A stretch of 64,000 nt of DNA from Closterium sp. NIES-65 (taxonomy: Eukaryota > Streptophyta > Zygnematophyceae > Desmidiales > Closteriaceae), in NCBI GenBank assembly GCA_948144175.1, contig CANXME010000532.1, positions 2,541,001-2,605,000 of the forward strand, written 5' to 3'. The notes beneath the pieces were generated by a model, which was not told the origin of the DNA, searched no databases, and worked only from the letters and a program-made list of their open reading frames with translations. A program made the translations under genes and the position numbers. Below, piece by piece: positions 41,896-52,206 of this stretch (position 1 is its first letter; every line of letters begins with the position of its first letter).

Positions 41896-42665
41896 TGGTA
41901 TCAGCTAGGTTAGGATCCTGTGGGATCCCGTTCCTCCGTTCTCCGTTCGTACCTCCCGAGCCTGATCCTACCTCTCGTTCGTACCAGTTTCGTAGTTACC
42001 GCGCCTAGTACCGAGCCTAGCGTCATCTCCCCCGTCGCGTCACGCCTGTTCCCCCCCGTCGCGTCACGCCCGTTCCCCCCGTCGCGTCGCGCCCGTTCCC
42101 CCCGTCGCGTCGCGCCCGTTCCCCCCGTCGCGTCGCGCCCGTTCCCCCTGTCGCGTCGCGCCCGTTCCCCCCCGTCGCGTCGCGCCCGTTCCCCCCGTCG
42201 CGTCGCGCCCGCCTGTTACCCCCCCCCGTCCCGTCGCCCTGTCCCGTCGCGTCGCCCTGTCCCGTCGCCCTGTCCCGTCGCGTCGCCCTGTCCCGTCGCG
42301 TCGCCCTGCCCTGTCCCGTCGCGTCGCCCTGCCCTGTCCCGTCGCCCTGTCCCGTCGCGTCGCCCTACCCCGTCGCGTCGCCCTGCCCTGTCCCGTCGCC
42401 CTGCTCCGTCGCGCCGCCCTGCCCCGTCGCGTCGCCCTGTCCCGTCGCGTCGCCCTGCCCCGTCGCGTCGCCCTGCCCTTTCCCCCGTCGCGTCGCCCTC
42501 CCTAGGCCCTGGCCTGTCGCCCTTCCTAGGCCCTGGCCCGTCGCCCTACCCTAGGCCCTGGCCCGTTGCCCTACCCTACGTCTTGGCCCGTCGTCCTAGC
42601 CCGCTCTTCCGCTGCGACTGAGTCCTCTTCCCCCCCCGGTTGTTACTCGCCTGTTCGTTCTCACT
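41896..42665 (+). other. Leader of element F with CGTCGC repeats
   Basis: PBS followed by about 450 bp of degenerate repeats (CCCCCGTCGCGTCGCGCCCG, then CGTCGCGTCGCCCTGTCC), ending just before the gag ATG. Open in one frame by composition, but not protein-like. Confidence 0.75.
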
Positions 42666-44383
42666 ATGGCGACTCCGCGAGTTCTTCGTTTCGACGCCGA
42701 CGGTAGACCCCTTGACTTTTCCGTCTGGCTTCTTCGCGCTCGTCGTCTGTTAGAGAGTCAGGTCCAGGGGGGCGAGACCCTCTGGTCACACGCTACTGGT
42801 GACCTCCCCGAGCCCCCCGAGCCTACAGCTTTAGGCCCTGCTCCTGACGACGCTGCTACGGCTCGCTTTGCCCGTCAGCGCGCTGACCGGACGGCTTGGA
42901 CGTCGCGTGACGCTGCGGCCTGCATCGCACTCAGCAGCCTCCTCCCTGAGTCCGAGGAGGTCCACTTTACTCAGGTTCGCACCGCTGCTGCGTACCTCGC
43001 TGCGATTAAGGCCCGCTACTCTACTCCCGCTACTGTCTCTCTCGGCCGTCTTTTCCTCCCGTTCCTGTTTCCTGATCTTGCCTCGTTTGAGCGCTCTGCT
43101 GACTTGATCGCTCACCTCCGCTCGCTTGACGCTAGTTACCGCGCTGCTTGCACTGAGGCACAGCTTGCACTGCTTCCTCCCCCCATGGCGATTACTGTCT
43201 ATTTCATCGCCACTAGCCTCCCTGACCGCCTTGCCTCCGTTCGTGACGCGCTTCTGCTGAAGCACCCTAGTGAGCTGACTATCGAGGTCCTTGAGTCTGC
43301 ACTCAAGGACGTCGAGAGCAACCTTCGTTCGGTAGCTGCCGCCTCTGGTACTGTGTCCCCCCCACTCTTCCACGGGTGCACAGTCCCGCAGTTACCCACC
43401 TTCACTGCCTCTCTTGCCACTGCCGCTACTGACGCGACTGCGGCTGCTGTTACGACTGCGTCGCGGTCCCGCGGCAGGGGGGGCAAGAAAGGTGGTTCCG
43501 GTGGAGGTGGAGGCGGAGGTAGCGGAGGTAGTGGGGGTGCTGTTGCGACTGGCGGTGGTGGGAGTGCAGCGTCTGGAGAGACCCCTCGTGCAGCGGCCGG
43601 TGACTCCACTGCACCTGCTGGTGGCGGCGACCCTCAAGCTCGTCAGTCGCCTCCTGTACTGCCGGCCCCGCTAGGTGGAGCAGCGGCGTGGTACCAGGCT
43701 CAGCGTCAGCAGCACCTTCAGCAGCAGCAGCAGCCCCTTTCCTCCCAGCAGCCTCAGCAGCAGCAGCGTCAGCAGCTGGCTCCGGGGTCGGGGCTGCGTC
43801 AGCCCCAGCGCGGTGCTGCTTACCCTCCCTGCCCCTACCAGGTTCAGACAGGTCCTCGTCGGGGCCACCCTTGTGGCCGCTTTCACCCCCCTGGTCAGTG
43901 CTTTGCTCAGCTCACTGACACGGTCCGGTTGACCTACGGGGTTGGCGGTCCTGCTCCTGACTGGCTTCCTCTGGTTCAACGCTACGGCTCCGCTCTGTGG
44001 GGCATGTCTGCTGAGCAGTTAGTTGATCTGATTAGTGCTCCTCATGCTATGTATGCTGTTGTTGACTCTAGTGTTTCTGACTCTGTTTACTCTGGTGTTG
44101 TTAGCTTAGGTGCTAGTCTTGCTCAGTTGCCTGTTGCTAGTGTAGGTACTTGTGTAGACTCTAGACCAGCGACTACCTCAGAGGACGCTTCGCTGTCGTT
44201 CACACTGGACTCTGGAGCCTCCCACTGCTTCTTTCGGGACAGCACGACACTTACACCACTTCCTGCGCCTGTTTCTGTAGCGTTGGCTGATCCCACTACG
44301 GGACCAGTCACTGCACGTCACACTACCACTTTACCGTGTCCTGCTGCTCCCTCCGGGTCTCTCACTGGGTTTCACGTCCCCTC
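42666..44383 (+). CDS. Element F polyprotein, gag and protease part
   Basis: MATPRVLRFDADGRPLDFSV opens a copia gag domain (about residues 1-235; RARRLLESQVQGG, ARYSTPATVSLGRLF). A basic/Gly-rich segment (SRGRGGKKGGSGG) and a Gln-rich stretch follow. Next comes the motif CX13CX3HX4C (Cys389 in CPYQVQTG...HPCG), the spacing seen in A and B rather than the canonical CX2CX4HX4C. The retropepsin motif SFTLDSGASHCFFRD has its catalytic Asp at residue 515. The coding sequence ends ...SGSLTGFHVPS at the G insertion and resumes in frame at 52207. No stop is present, so before G arrived the protein was presumably functional. Confidence 0.92.
44328..44383 (+). repeat. 56-bp direct duplication, left copy
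   Basis: Starts ACTTTACCGTGTCC and ends CACGTCCCCTC, and abuts the left LTR of G. The identical sequence abuts the right end of G at 52151-52206. It acts as an unusually long target-site duplication. Confidence 0.93.
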
Positions 44384-44594
44384 TGTCACCAAATACAGTG
44401 GTAAAGAACAATATATTTGGTTGTACGCTATAATTGGTGTAGTGAGGTGTAGGATTGGGGTTATGCAACTTTACAGAGGGGTTGTTGAGCTTCAAGGGAA
44501 TGACGCGAAGTTGGTAGCATGGGGAATTGGGACATTGGGAAGAGCTACAAGCGCCTCGAGGAGCAGGGAATCTGCAAGCAACCAGTAAGGCACA
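44384..44594 (+). repeat. 5' LTR of element G
   Basis: 211 bp, TG...CA; differs from the right copy at 2 of 197 shared positions (TAATT/TAGTT and TGACG/TCACG). Confidence 0.88.
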
Positions 44595-44609
44595 TGGCGA
44601 CTCGAACCC
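44595..44609 (+). promoter_or_regulatory. Primer-binding site of element G
   Basis: TGGCGACTCGAACCC is complementary to a tRNA 3' region of the form GGGTTCGAGTCGCCA (T-arm plus acceptor plus CCA). It directly follows the CACA end of the LTR, which fixes the LTR boundary. The tRNA species was not identified. Confidence 0.8.
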
Positions 44610-45076
44610 AACCCAAGGCCATGGAAATGGTCGTGACTCTGGGTAGGGAATAAAGCAGCCTAGCCTAGACACTAGAACCTGCTCTCTCGTTTTGTTTGCC
44701 TACTATAGTGGATTCAATTCACCGTTCTAAGGCTACGGCAGCTAGGTGATACGCAACTGAGGGCAGCCAGCTTGTGGGGGTAGGAATCTCTCACAAAACG
44801 AGAGAGACCTTACTGGCGACATGGATTGCCACGATCAACGTGTGCAGCGTACGTACTCACGGCGGGAACGATCTCCGTCGCGGAGGAGACGCTCGAGGGA
44901 GCGCGGGAGATCGCCGACGCGCTCGCCACGTCGGGCGGCGTACCGCGCGGATCCGGTGATGCCGACGGACGTGCGAAGGGAAGAAAGCGGGGAGGACCTG
45001 CGCGTCAGGTCAGAGCCGTGGAGGCGGCCGACGATCAGCAACCCGTGGAACCTGGCAGAAGGCCAACGCGGGACGG

Positions 45077-46939
45077 GTGGAAGGCGTGACAACGCCGACG
45101 ACGACGGATTGCCCACTGCGCGGGGCGGCGGAAGGCGCGAAAACGCCGACGACGACGGATCGCCCACTGCGCGGGGCGGCGGAAGGCGTGAAAACGCCGA
45201 CGACGACGGATCGCCCACTGCGCGGGGCGGCGGAAGGCGTGAAAACGCCGACGACGACGGATCGCCCACTGTGCGGGGCGGCGGGAGGCGTGAAAACGCC
45301 GACAACGACGGATCGCCCACTGCGCGGGGCGGCGAAAGGCGTGAAAACGCCGACGACGACGGATCGCCCACTGCGCGGGCCGGCGGAAGGCGTGAAAACG
45401 CCGACGACGACGGATCGCCCACTGCGCGGGGCGGCGGAAGGCGTGAAAACGCCAACGACGACGGATCGCCCACTGCGCGGGGCGGCGGAAGGTGTGAAAA
45501 CGCCGACGACGACGGATCGCCCACTGCGCGGGCCGGCGGAAGGCGTGAAAACGCCGACGACGACGGATCGCCCACTGCGCGGGGCGGCGGAAGGCGTTTT
45601 CCCTGTTGCGCGGGAAGGAGGAGGGCAAAGGTACAAGAGGAGGGATGAAAGGGAGCGAGCCCGACACGGAAAGGTGCGGGGGGAGGACGAGGAGCACGGG
45701 AACGAGGAGTACTCACCTGCGGGACGGCAGGGAGAGGGAAAGAGAGCATCAGCGGGTGTCTACCGCTCGCCTGAGCCGAGACCAGGATATGACCGCCGAC
45801 GGCGCATGGCGATGGGTGAAGGTCGGTGGGCCGAGCGGGCACAGCGGGAAGAGAGGTTGGACTATGAGGAGCGACGTCAGCAGAGCCCGCCTGAGTGGGA
45901 GCGGGTGTGCAACAGAGAAGGACGAGAAAGGGGAAGGCGATCACCGCACGGCTCCAGAGCAGAAGGAGGAGGTCGGCAGCGGAGGGAGCAAGAGTGGCAT
46001 CGCCAGGAACGTTCACCTGTGCGGGGAAATGGACGTTGGGAGGATCAGGAAAGGTGCAGGAGACAGAGCGAAGACGACCAGAGGAAAGGTCGGAGTCCAA
46101 GTGGCACTAGGAGGCTATGGCAGCATGGAGAAGGATCTAGTGGGGCCAGGGCAGCTCGTGAGGGACTGGAGCGAGCACTGTACGGGACAAGCGCAGGAAG
46201 CAGAGGAGACAAAGGAAAGCAGCGAGGGGCTGCTCTGCCAGATCGGGGAGGCTCGGGGAGTTGGGATTGGGGGAGATGGGGCGCAACGGCAGCACCACGG
46301 GTGGAGGTGCCGGTGCGCTTCACAGGGAACGAGAACACAGGACCAAGCCTCAAGAACTACCTGATGCAGATCAGCAATGTGAAGTATCGGTGCGATCGAA
46401 GCGGGATGGACCCCATAGACTTCTTCTTGAGCCTGCCAAACACACTCGGGGGGGAAGCAGAAACCCTATATCGCATGAAGATGGGAGAGTGGTTGAGGAG
46501 GGCCGATGAAGATGAGGAGGACCCGACGGTGCTATTTCTGGACCGGCTGAGAAAGCAGTTTCCAGGGCACACAGCGGCGCGCATCAAAGAGTTTCAAGAG
46601 TTCAAGAGGAGGGACGAGGAATCTTTGCTAACGTACTACGGCCGGCTGATGAATCTAGCGGAGGACGTGGTGTGCACGGACAGCAGTATGGTCATTAGTA
46701 AATTCCTAAATGGGCTGGACAAGGGACTGGCAGGGGGACTGAGAATGCGGGTCTACGAGCTGGGAGCAGACGCGACACCTGAAGAGGTGTTTGAGCTAGC
46801 AGAGAGAGTGGAGCTGGCACAGAGAAAGTATGAGGTGTACCTGCCGCGGCCAACAGAGAGGAAGAATCCTGCTTGGGCTGCAGCAATGATACCTGAGACG
46901 GGAGGAAGAGAAGAGAGCCGACAGGAAAGAGGAGCTTAG
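45077..46939 (+). CDS. Element G gag (N-terminal repeats plus retrotransposon gag domain)
   Basis: After the 51-bp array comes a long Arg/Glu-rich charged segment. The retrotransposon gag domain runs from about 46310 to 46850 (YLMQISNVKYRC, DPIDFFLSLPNTLGGEAETL, FLDRLRKQFPGHTAARIKEF, YYGRLMNLAEDVV). It ends in GRE-ESRQERGA and a TAG at 46937-46939. The same frame continues immediately into three CCHC zinc knuckles, so the TAG is either a mutation (CAG expected) or a readthrough site. The frame lacks an ATG upstream of about 45806; translation may start elsewhere, with initiation uncertain. Confidence 0.82.
   Translation: MEGVTTPTTTDCPLRGAAEGAKTPTTTDRPLRGAAEGVKTPTTTDRPLRGAAEGVKTPTTTDRPLCGAAGGVKTPTTTDRPLRGAAKGVKTPTTTDRPLRGPAEGVKTPTTTDRPLRGAAEGVKTPTTTDRPLRGAAEGVKTPTTTDRPLRGPAEGVKTPTTTDRPLRGAAEGVFPVAREGGGQRYKRRDERERARHGKVRGEDEEHGNEEYSPAGRQGEGKRASAGVYRSPEPRPGYDRRRRMAMGEGRWAERAQREERLDYEERRQQSPPEWERVCNREGRERGRRSPHGSRAEGGGRQRREQEWHRQERSPVRGNGRWEDQERCRRQSEDDQRKGRSPSGTRRLWQHGEGSSGARAAREGLERALYGTSAGSRGDKGKQRGAALPDRGGSGSWDWGRWGATAAPRVEVPVRFTGNENTGPSLKNYLMQISNVKYRCDRSGMDPIDFFLSLPNTLGGEAETLYRMKMGEWLRRADEDEEDPTVLFLDRLRKQFPGHTAARIKEFQEFKRRDEESLLTYYGRLMNLAEDVVCTDSSMVISKFLNGLDKGLAGGLRMRVYELGADATPEEVFELAERVELAQRKYEVYLPRPTERKNPAWAAAMIPETGGREESRQERGA
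45079..45597 (+). repeat. 51-bp tandem repeat at the start of G gag
   Basis: About ten copies of a 51-bp (17-codon) unit. One + frame reads GGRRENADDDGSPTARG and another GVKTPTTTDRPLRGAAE; antisense frames are open too. Only the second frame continues into the gag core. An ATG frame from 44821 (Arg/Ser-rich) reads through the array in the first frame and stops at 45648, so the true gag start is unresolved. Confidence 0.9.
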
Positions 46940-49900
46940 ACACGCACCTGCCACCGATGCAAGCAGCCAGGGCATCGGATGAGAAATTGCAGGAATTGCG
47001 ACACCTGTGGGAAGCCAGGACACCGCCGAAGGGACTGCCCGGATGCACCCAGCTGCGAGGTGTGTGGGAAGCGGGGGCATAAGGGGAAGGACTGCTACCA
47101 ACGCACAGGAGGGCCAAGGAGGACGCCAGAGGAGATAGAAGGGCAGATAGGGAGATTGCAAGCGCAGCTGCAGGCACTGGGAGGGAAGAAGGAGAAAGAG
47201 GCAGGATTGTATGCAAGGGAAGAGGATGACGAAGCAGAGGTGATAGATGAGCCAGCGCTTGAGTACAATTTCATGGTGTTGCGCAGCCGAGAGGAGTTGG
47301 GCCTGCGCAGCGGGGGCAGGGATGGAAGAAAAGAGCAAGTGGTGAGGGAGAGGAGCAGGCCAAAGAGAGCTCCAGAGGAGAAGGGTAGAGGGGAAGAAGA
47401 GCCAGCCAGGCATCCCAAGGAACGGCTAGCCAGTCAAGCGACGGTGCTGGTGGCAGGAGCGGGAACAGTGGCAGTGGGAGGGGAAGTGGCAAGAACTGCG
47501 ATCATAGATACGGGGGCACAGAGTGTGATGTTGGGGAGGCGGTTAGCAGAGAAGCTGGGGCTGAACGGGCCGGGACAGCACATAAAACGAGGAATGCTAG
47601 TAATGACAGCAGAGGGAGGTGAGCCTAAGTCCCTGCCGTGCACCAAGACTCCAGTGGAGATAGTCCTGATGCCGGGGAAGGAGGAGCAGACTAGTATAAG
47701 GCTGCAGTGTGGGATTTCAGACTCAGAAGATTTTGATGTACTGCTAGGCACAGACCTGATTTGGGGAGTAGGGATGACCATCTGCACGTGGAAAGAAAAG
47801 GTAAAGTTTCGAAAGCAGTATTGGGAGCGGGGGAGCAAGACGGGAGAGCTGCCTGTGTCATTCACTAAGCAGGAGCCAAAGAGGGCGTACACGGGCGAGC
47901 AGATGGGGACCAGGGAGAGAGGGAGAGCAGGGATCGTGGGAAAAGCAGCAGCAGTCAACGCATGGCAAGAGCCGATAAAGCTGGTCGAGCTGTTTGGGGG
48001 AATAGGAGCAGGGCTGGCAGCAGTGCTCAAGGCAGGAGTGGCCGTGAGGGAATGGGTATACGTGGAAAATAACGAACAGGTGAGGAAGATGGCAGAGCAC
48101 CATGCGAGAAAGCTGCAGCAAGAGTACCCCGAGCTACTAGAAGAAGCAGTGATAGTGAAGGCAATGCGAGGAACAGTGACTGATGTAAGAAGCATCACGC
48201 GGGAGGTGGTGAGGAGCTGGGGGCATGTGGACCTGCTGGTGGCCGGATGGGAGTGTCAGGCTGTGTCAAGGGCAGGGAAAGGAAAGGGATTAGGAGATCC
48301 AAGAGGGGCGCTGCTAGTGAACTTGCTGTGCATCATAGACTGGATTAAGGAAGGACAAGAGAAGGTGGTATACCTGCTGGAGCACCTGGATCTGGAAGGG
48401 GACTGCAGGGAGCCTGTCAGGAAAGTGCGGGAGTTAGTGACAAGGAAGCTGGGGAAAGGGGTAAGATGTGATGCGGCCAGGCTGGGGGCACGAGCTCATC
48501 GTGTCCGGCGATACTGGCAGAACGTGGTCACAGATGAGCAACTGCAGCAGGAGCTGGATGGAATACGCAGGGACTGGAGCCGGACCGTGCGAGAGATTTT
48601 AGAGCCCGGTAGGACAGCGGCACCTGTTAGGAAAGGCAGGCATGAGACACAATGCCCATGCAACAAAGTGGGGGCAGAGCGCAGGGCGTGGCCGACATTA
48701 GTGGGGTACGAAGGGGCAGCTGGGTTCAGAGAGGAAGATGGGCTGCCAGGAGAAGGCATGGTGTATGACTGCCGTTCGAAGAGATGGGAGGAGCCAAGTG
48801 CGTTAGAAAGGGAATTAGCAATGGGGTATGGAGAGGAGGCCACCAAGGCAGCAGGGGTGACGGAAAAGGAGAGAAGAAGAGCATTAGGACAGGCCATGGA
48901 CGGACAAGTTATGCAGTGGTTACTGAGGCGGATGTGGAGAGGGCTGGTGCTAGAAGAGGAAGGAGGAGAAGAGAGTGTGGGGACAAGGGTGAAAAAGGTG
49001 GGGGCATGGGTATGCATGGCAGCCAAGGAAGAGCCAGCATGGGTCGTGGGGAATGCAATGAGTGAGAAAGGAAAAGAGGCAATGCAGGCGGTGCTGGCGA
49101 GGTATAGGCACGCCTTCGCGTTTACCATGCAGGAGCTGGGGAAGTGCACTGTGAAGGAGATGGAGCTGAAGCTGGTGACGGATGAGCCGGTATTCCAGAG
49201 GAAGCGGAGGATGACCCCTGGAGATGAGGATGTCTGCAAGGAGAAATGTAAGGAGCTGATGGAAGCAGGGTTGATACAGAGGTCGGAATCAGAGTATGCA
49301 ACACCGACAGTAGTAGCTGCCCGAAAGGACCTGCTGGGGGAGGTGCTGAGCAGACGCATGTGTGGGGATTATCGGGCACTGAACAAGGTGACAGTGCCTG
49401 ACCGCTACCCAATGCCCACAGCTGAAGATATCTTTGACCGGCTGGGGGCAGGTGAGGTCTTTAGCACGCTAGACTTAAGACAGGGGTTCAACCAGATTAG
49501 GATAAGGAAAGAGGACGTGCGGAAGACGGCGTTCCATGGAGCAGATGGCCTATACGAGTGGCTGTTCATGCCATTCGGGCTGCGAAACGCGTCTGCCATC
49601 TTTCAGAGAGTAATGGACAGCGTGCTGAGGGGGCTGGAGTGCGCGGCGTGTTACATAGATGATGTAGTAATTTTCAGCCGGACGGAAGAAGAGCATGTGA
49701 GAGACGTGGAGCAGACACTGAAGGCGTTGGCAGCAGCTGGGCTGACATGCCATCCGAAGAAGTGTAGGTGGGGAGAGGCGACAGTGCAGTACCTGGGCTA
49801 TGAGGTTAGGGGCGGGCAGCTAGGGATCCAGCAGGCGAAGATTGAGGTGCTGAGCAGGCTGCAGCAGCCAAAGGACCGAAGCGGACTAAGGGCGGTACTG

Positions 49901-51838
49901 GGATTTCTGAGCTATTACCGCAGGTTCGTCCCGAATTTCAGCAAGCGGGCTGCACCACTGAACGGGCTGCTGAAGGAGGACAGGAAGTGGGAATGGGGGA
50001 TGGAGCAGGAAGCAGCATTGAAAGATCTGATGGAAGCGGTGCAGACAGCAACGATTCTGCAGCTACCCAAGACTGACAAGCCCTTTTGCCTATACACCGA
50101 CTGGAGCAGCCAAGGCATGGGGGCAATCCTGTGCCAGGAGTTAGATGGGGAGGAGAGGGTTGTGGCATACGCAAGCAGGAGCTGCAGCCCAGCGGAAGCC
50201 AAGTACAGCTCTTACCACGGAGAGGGGCTGGCAGCCGTGTGGGCTGTAAAACACTTCAGGGTATACCTGCAGGGAAGGAAGTTCACACTGATCACAGACC
50301 ATCAACCCCTGCAATGGCTGATGACCCACCAAGGGCTGACAGGGAGGAACGCGCGTTGGGCCGTGACGCTGCAAGAATATGACTTCAAGATACGCCACAG
50401 GCCGGGAAAGACTCTGCAGCACGTGGACGGGCTCTCAAGGAACCCGCCGGCAGCAGAGCCAGTACACACGCTGATGTTGCTGGCAAGGCAAGGGGAAGAG
50501 GCAGCAGCAGGGAAGCAAAAGGGGCCAAAGGATATTTGGGAAGATCCAGCAGCACTGCGATGGATTCAGGGAGAAACTGATGAGGAGGAGCAGGTCTCTG
50601 ACAGGGTCAGGGCAAGGGGGCACCATTACCGATGGTACCAGGGACAGCTGCAGTTACAGACGGCGGATGGATGGAAGCTGGTACCTGCACCACAGGACAG
50701 GGAGGGAGTGATTAAGGAGGTGCACAGGAAGCTGGGGCACTTCGGGCACGAGCGCACGACGGAACTGTTGAAGACCGGCTGGTGGTGGGAGGGTATGAGA
50801 AGGCAGGTCAGGGAATGGGTCAGCGGATGCGAAGGTTGTCAGAGGAGCAAGGCCAGCCTAGCACAGGCGAAGCAGGAGCTGCAGTCACTGCCGATAAGAG
50901 GGTTAGGGTTCAGGTGGTCTCTCGACATAGCTGGTGAACTGCCGCTGAGCAGGGGAGGCAAGCGATATATACTGCTAATGGTGGAACACGCGAGCAAGTG
51001 GGTAGAGGTGTGTGCATTGCCGAGCAAAGATTCCAGGCACGTGGCAAAGGCATTCAAGGGACAGGTCCTGTGCAGGTTTGGGGCACCAGGGGAAGTGCTC
51101 ACAGATCAGGGGACGGAATTCAGAGGGGAATTTTAGGCACTGCTGGACGAGGCAAGGGTGACACACAGGCTGACATCTAGGTACCACCCACAGAGCGATG
51201 GGTTGACTGAGCGCCTGGTGCAAACCCTGAAACGGAACCTGAGGGCATATGGAGAGAAGCGCAAGAGAGACTGGGATGAGGAGTTGGACTGGATTGCGGC
51301 GGGGTACCGATTTGGGAAGCAGGCCTCCCTGAAGGACTATTCCCCGTATAGCATGCTGTTTGGGAAGGAGCCAATCCTGCCAGTGGGAGCACCGAGGGTG
51401 CTGACAGATGTGGTGCAAGTCACAGGAGCAGAGCAGTGGGTGGCACTAGCGGAGGCACGGGCACGATACATGCGGGAGATGCTCCCTGCGGCCCTGGAAA
51501 ACCTGCACACGGCGCAGTTGAGGGACGCACACAGGTATGAGCAGCGGCAGCAGCAAGGTGGCAGGAAGGCCAGACCAGCGGTGATGGAAGGACAAGAGGT
51601 GTACCTGCGCAGGGCAAAGAGGGATACGCTGGACGTGGGGCTAGGAACGCAGAGATGGAAGGTGAAGGAGGTGAGAGGGTCTGGAGTGCTGGTGCTGGAG
51701 AACGACAAGGGGGAAAAGACGGTGGATCATCAGACTAATGCTGCGGTAGTGGATGGACGAGGGCCTCAGCGAGAGGGTCCTGTGACCCGGGCACGGGCAG
51801 CCCGAGACCGGGCACAGGAGGGGGTAGGTAGTGGCTGA
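46940..51838 (+). CDS. Element G pol: CCHC, protease, C5-methyltransferase, RT, RNase H, integrase
   Basis: Residue numbers count from Met 46979. Three canonical knuckles lead (CHRCKQPGHRMRNC, CDTCGKPGHRRRDC, CEVCGKRGHKGKDC), then a retropepsin (IIDTGAQSVMLG, Asp177). The methyltransferase covers about 334-650. RT follows (MCGDYRALNKVT, TLDLRQGFNQIRI, catalytic YIDD at 892-895), then RNase H (CLYTDWSSQGMGAIL, TDHQPLQWL). The integrase has an HHCC zinc domain (GHFGHERTTELL...CEGCQRSKA) and a DDE core (SLDIAGEL, LTDQGTEF, YHPQSDGLTERLV). A TAG at 51134-51136 splits the integrase core between the second Asp and the Glu. The frame then continues to TGA at 51836-51838 through an SH3-like tail (WKVKEVRGSGVLVLENDKGE). 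No chromodomain seen. Confidence 0.92.
47978..48940 (+). other. C5 cytosine DNA methyltransferase domain within G pol
   Basis: The AdoMet-dependent C5-MTase motifs appear in order. Motif I is KLVELFGGIGAGLAAV (residues 334-349) and motif II WVYVENNEQV. Motif IV is LVAGWECQAVSRAGKGKGLG, with the catalytic Cys at residue 426 (codon 48254-48256). Motif VI is VYLLEHLDLEGD and motif VIII GARAHRVRRYWQNVV. A target-recognition-like segment follows (HETQCPCNKVG...EEPS), then motifs IX/X (ERELAMGYGEEAT, RRALGQAMDGQVMQWLL). The usual Pro before the catalytic Cys is Glu (ECQ for PCQ) and motif VI has H where N is usual. The domain is in frame with protease and RT, so it is part of the polyprotein. Whether it is active is unknown. 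Confidence 0.9.
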
Positions 51839-51953
51839 GGCCGAGGCACGCAAAGTCTGCAGGCAGGCAGGGAAGTGCAGAAAGAAGAAGGGTAAGAGGA
51901 CAAGGGAGGAAGCAGCCAAGGGGTGAGGTGAGAAAGAGGAGATCTCCGACAGC

Positions 51954-52150
51954 TGTCACCAAATACAGTGGTAAAGAACAATATATTTGGTTGTACGCTA
52001 TAGTTGGTGTAGTGAGGTGTAGGATTGGGGTTATGCAACTTTACAGAGGGGTTGTTGAGCTTCAAGGGAATCACGCGAAGTTGGTAGCATGGGGAATTGG
52101 GACATTGGGAAGAGCTACAAGCGCCTCGAGGAGCAGGGAATCTGCAAGCA
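51954..52150 (+). repeat. 3' LTR of element G, truncated at its right end
   Basis: Matches 44384-44580, but the last ~14 bp (ACCAGTAAGGCACA) are missing. The F-derived 56-bp duplication begins instead. The normal CA end of the retrotransposon is therefore absent here. Confidence 0.88.
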
Positions 52151-52206
52151 ACTTTACCGTGTCCTGCTGCTCCCTCCGGGTCTCTCACTGGGTTTCACGT
52201 CCCCTC
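52151..52206 (+). repeat. 56-bp direct duplication, right copy
   Basis: Identical to 44328-44383. It re-supplies the F codons for TLPCPAAPSGSLTGFHVPS so that F resumes in frame. Confidence 0.93.

Larger units (their letters stand above)
44384..52150 (+). mobile_element. Element G: Ty3/gypsy retrotransposon carrying a C5 DNA methyltransferase
   Basis: The left LTR 44384-44594 (TGTCACC...GGCACA) is followed at once by the PBS TGGCGACTCGAACCC, complementary to a tRNA 3' end. The coding order is gag, three CCHC knuckles, protease, DNA methyltransferase, RT, RNase H, zinc-binding integrase and integrase core, the Ty3/gypsy order. The right LTR (51954-52150) stops about 14 bp short of the left one. 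The element lies inside the protease region of F, flanked by a 56-bp direct duplication. Two in-frame TAG codons (46937 and 51134) interrupt an otherwise open ~2-kilocodon frame. Confidence 0.95.

Noticed and set aside
44835..46100. 421-residue minus-strand ORF opposite G gag
   Set aside because: Created by the antisense of the stop-free 51-bp repeat and GC-rich gag; no recognisable domain, whereas the + strand has a clear gag.
46937..51136. Nuclear code with UAG read as glutamine
   Set aside because: TAG excess would fit, but TGA and TAA stops also interrupt the same elements, the intact F polyprotein and LHCB5 contain no internal TAG, and CHG deamination explains CAG to TAG more simply.
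51640..51838. Chromodomain at the end of G integrase
   Set aside because: The tail has an SH3-like RWKVKEV segment but no aromatic-cage chromodomain pattern.
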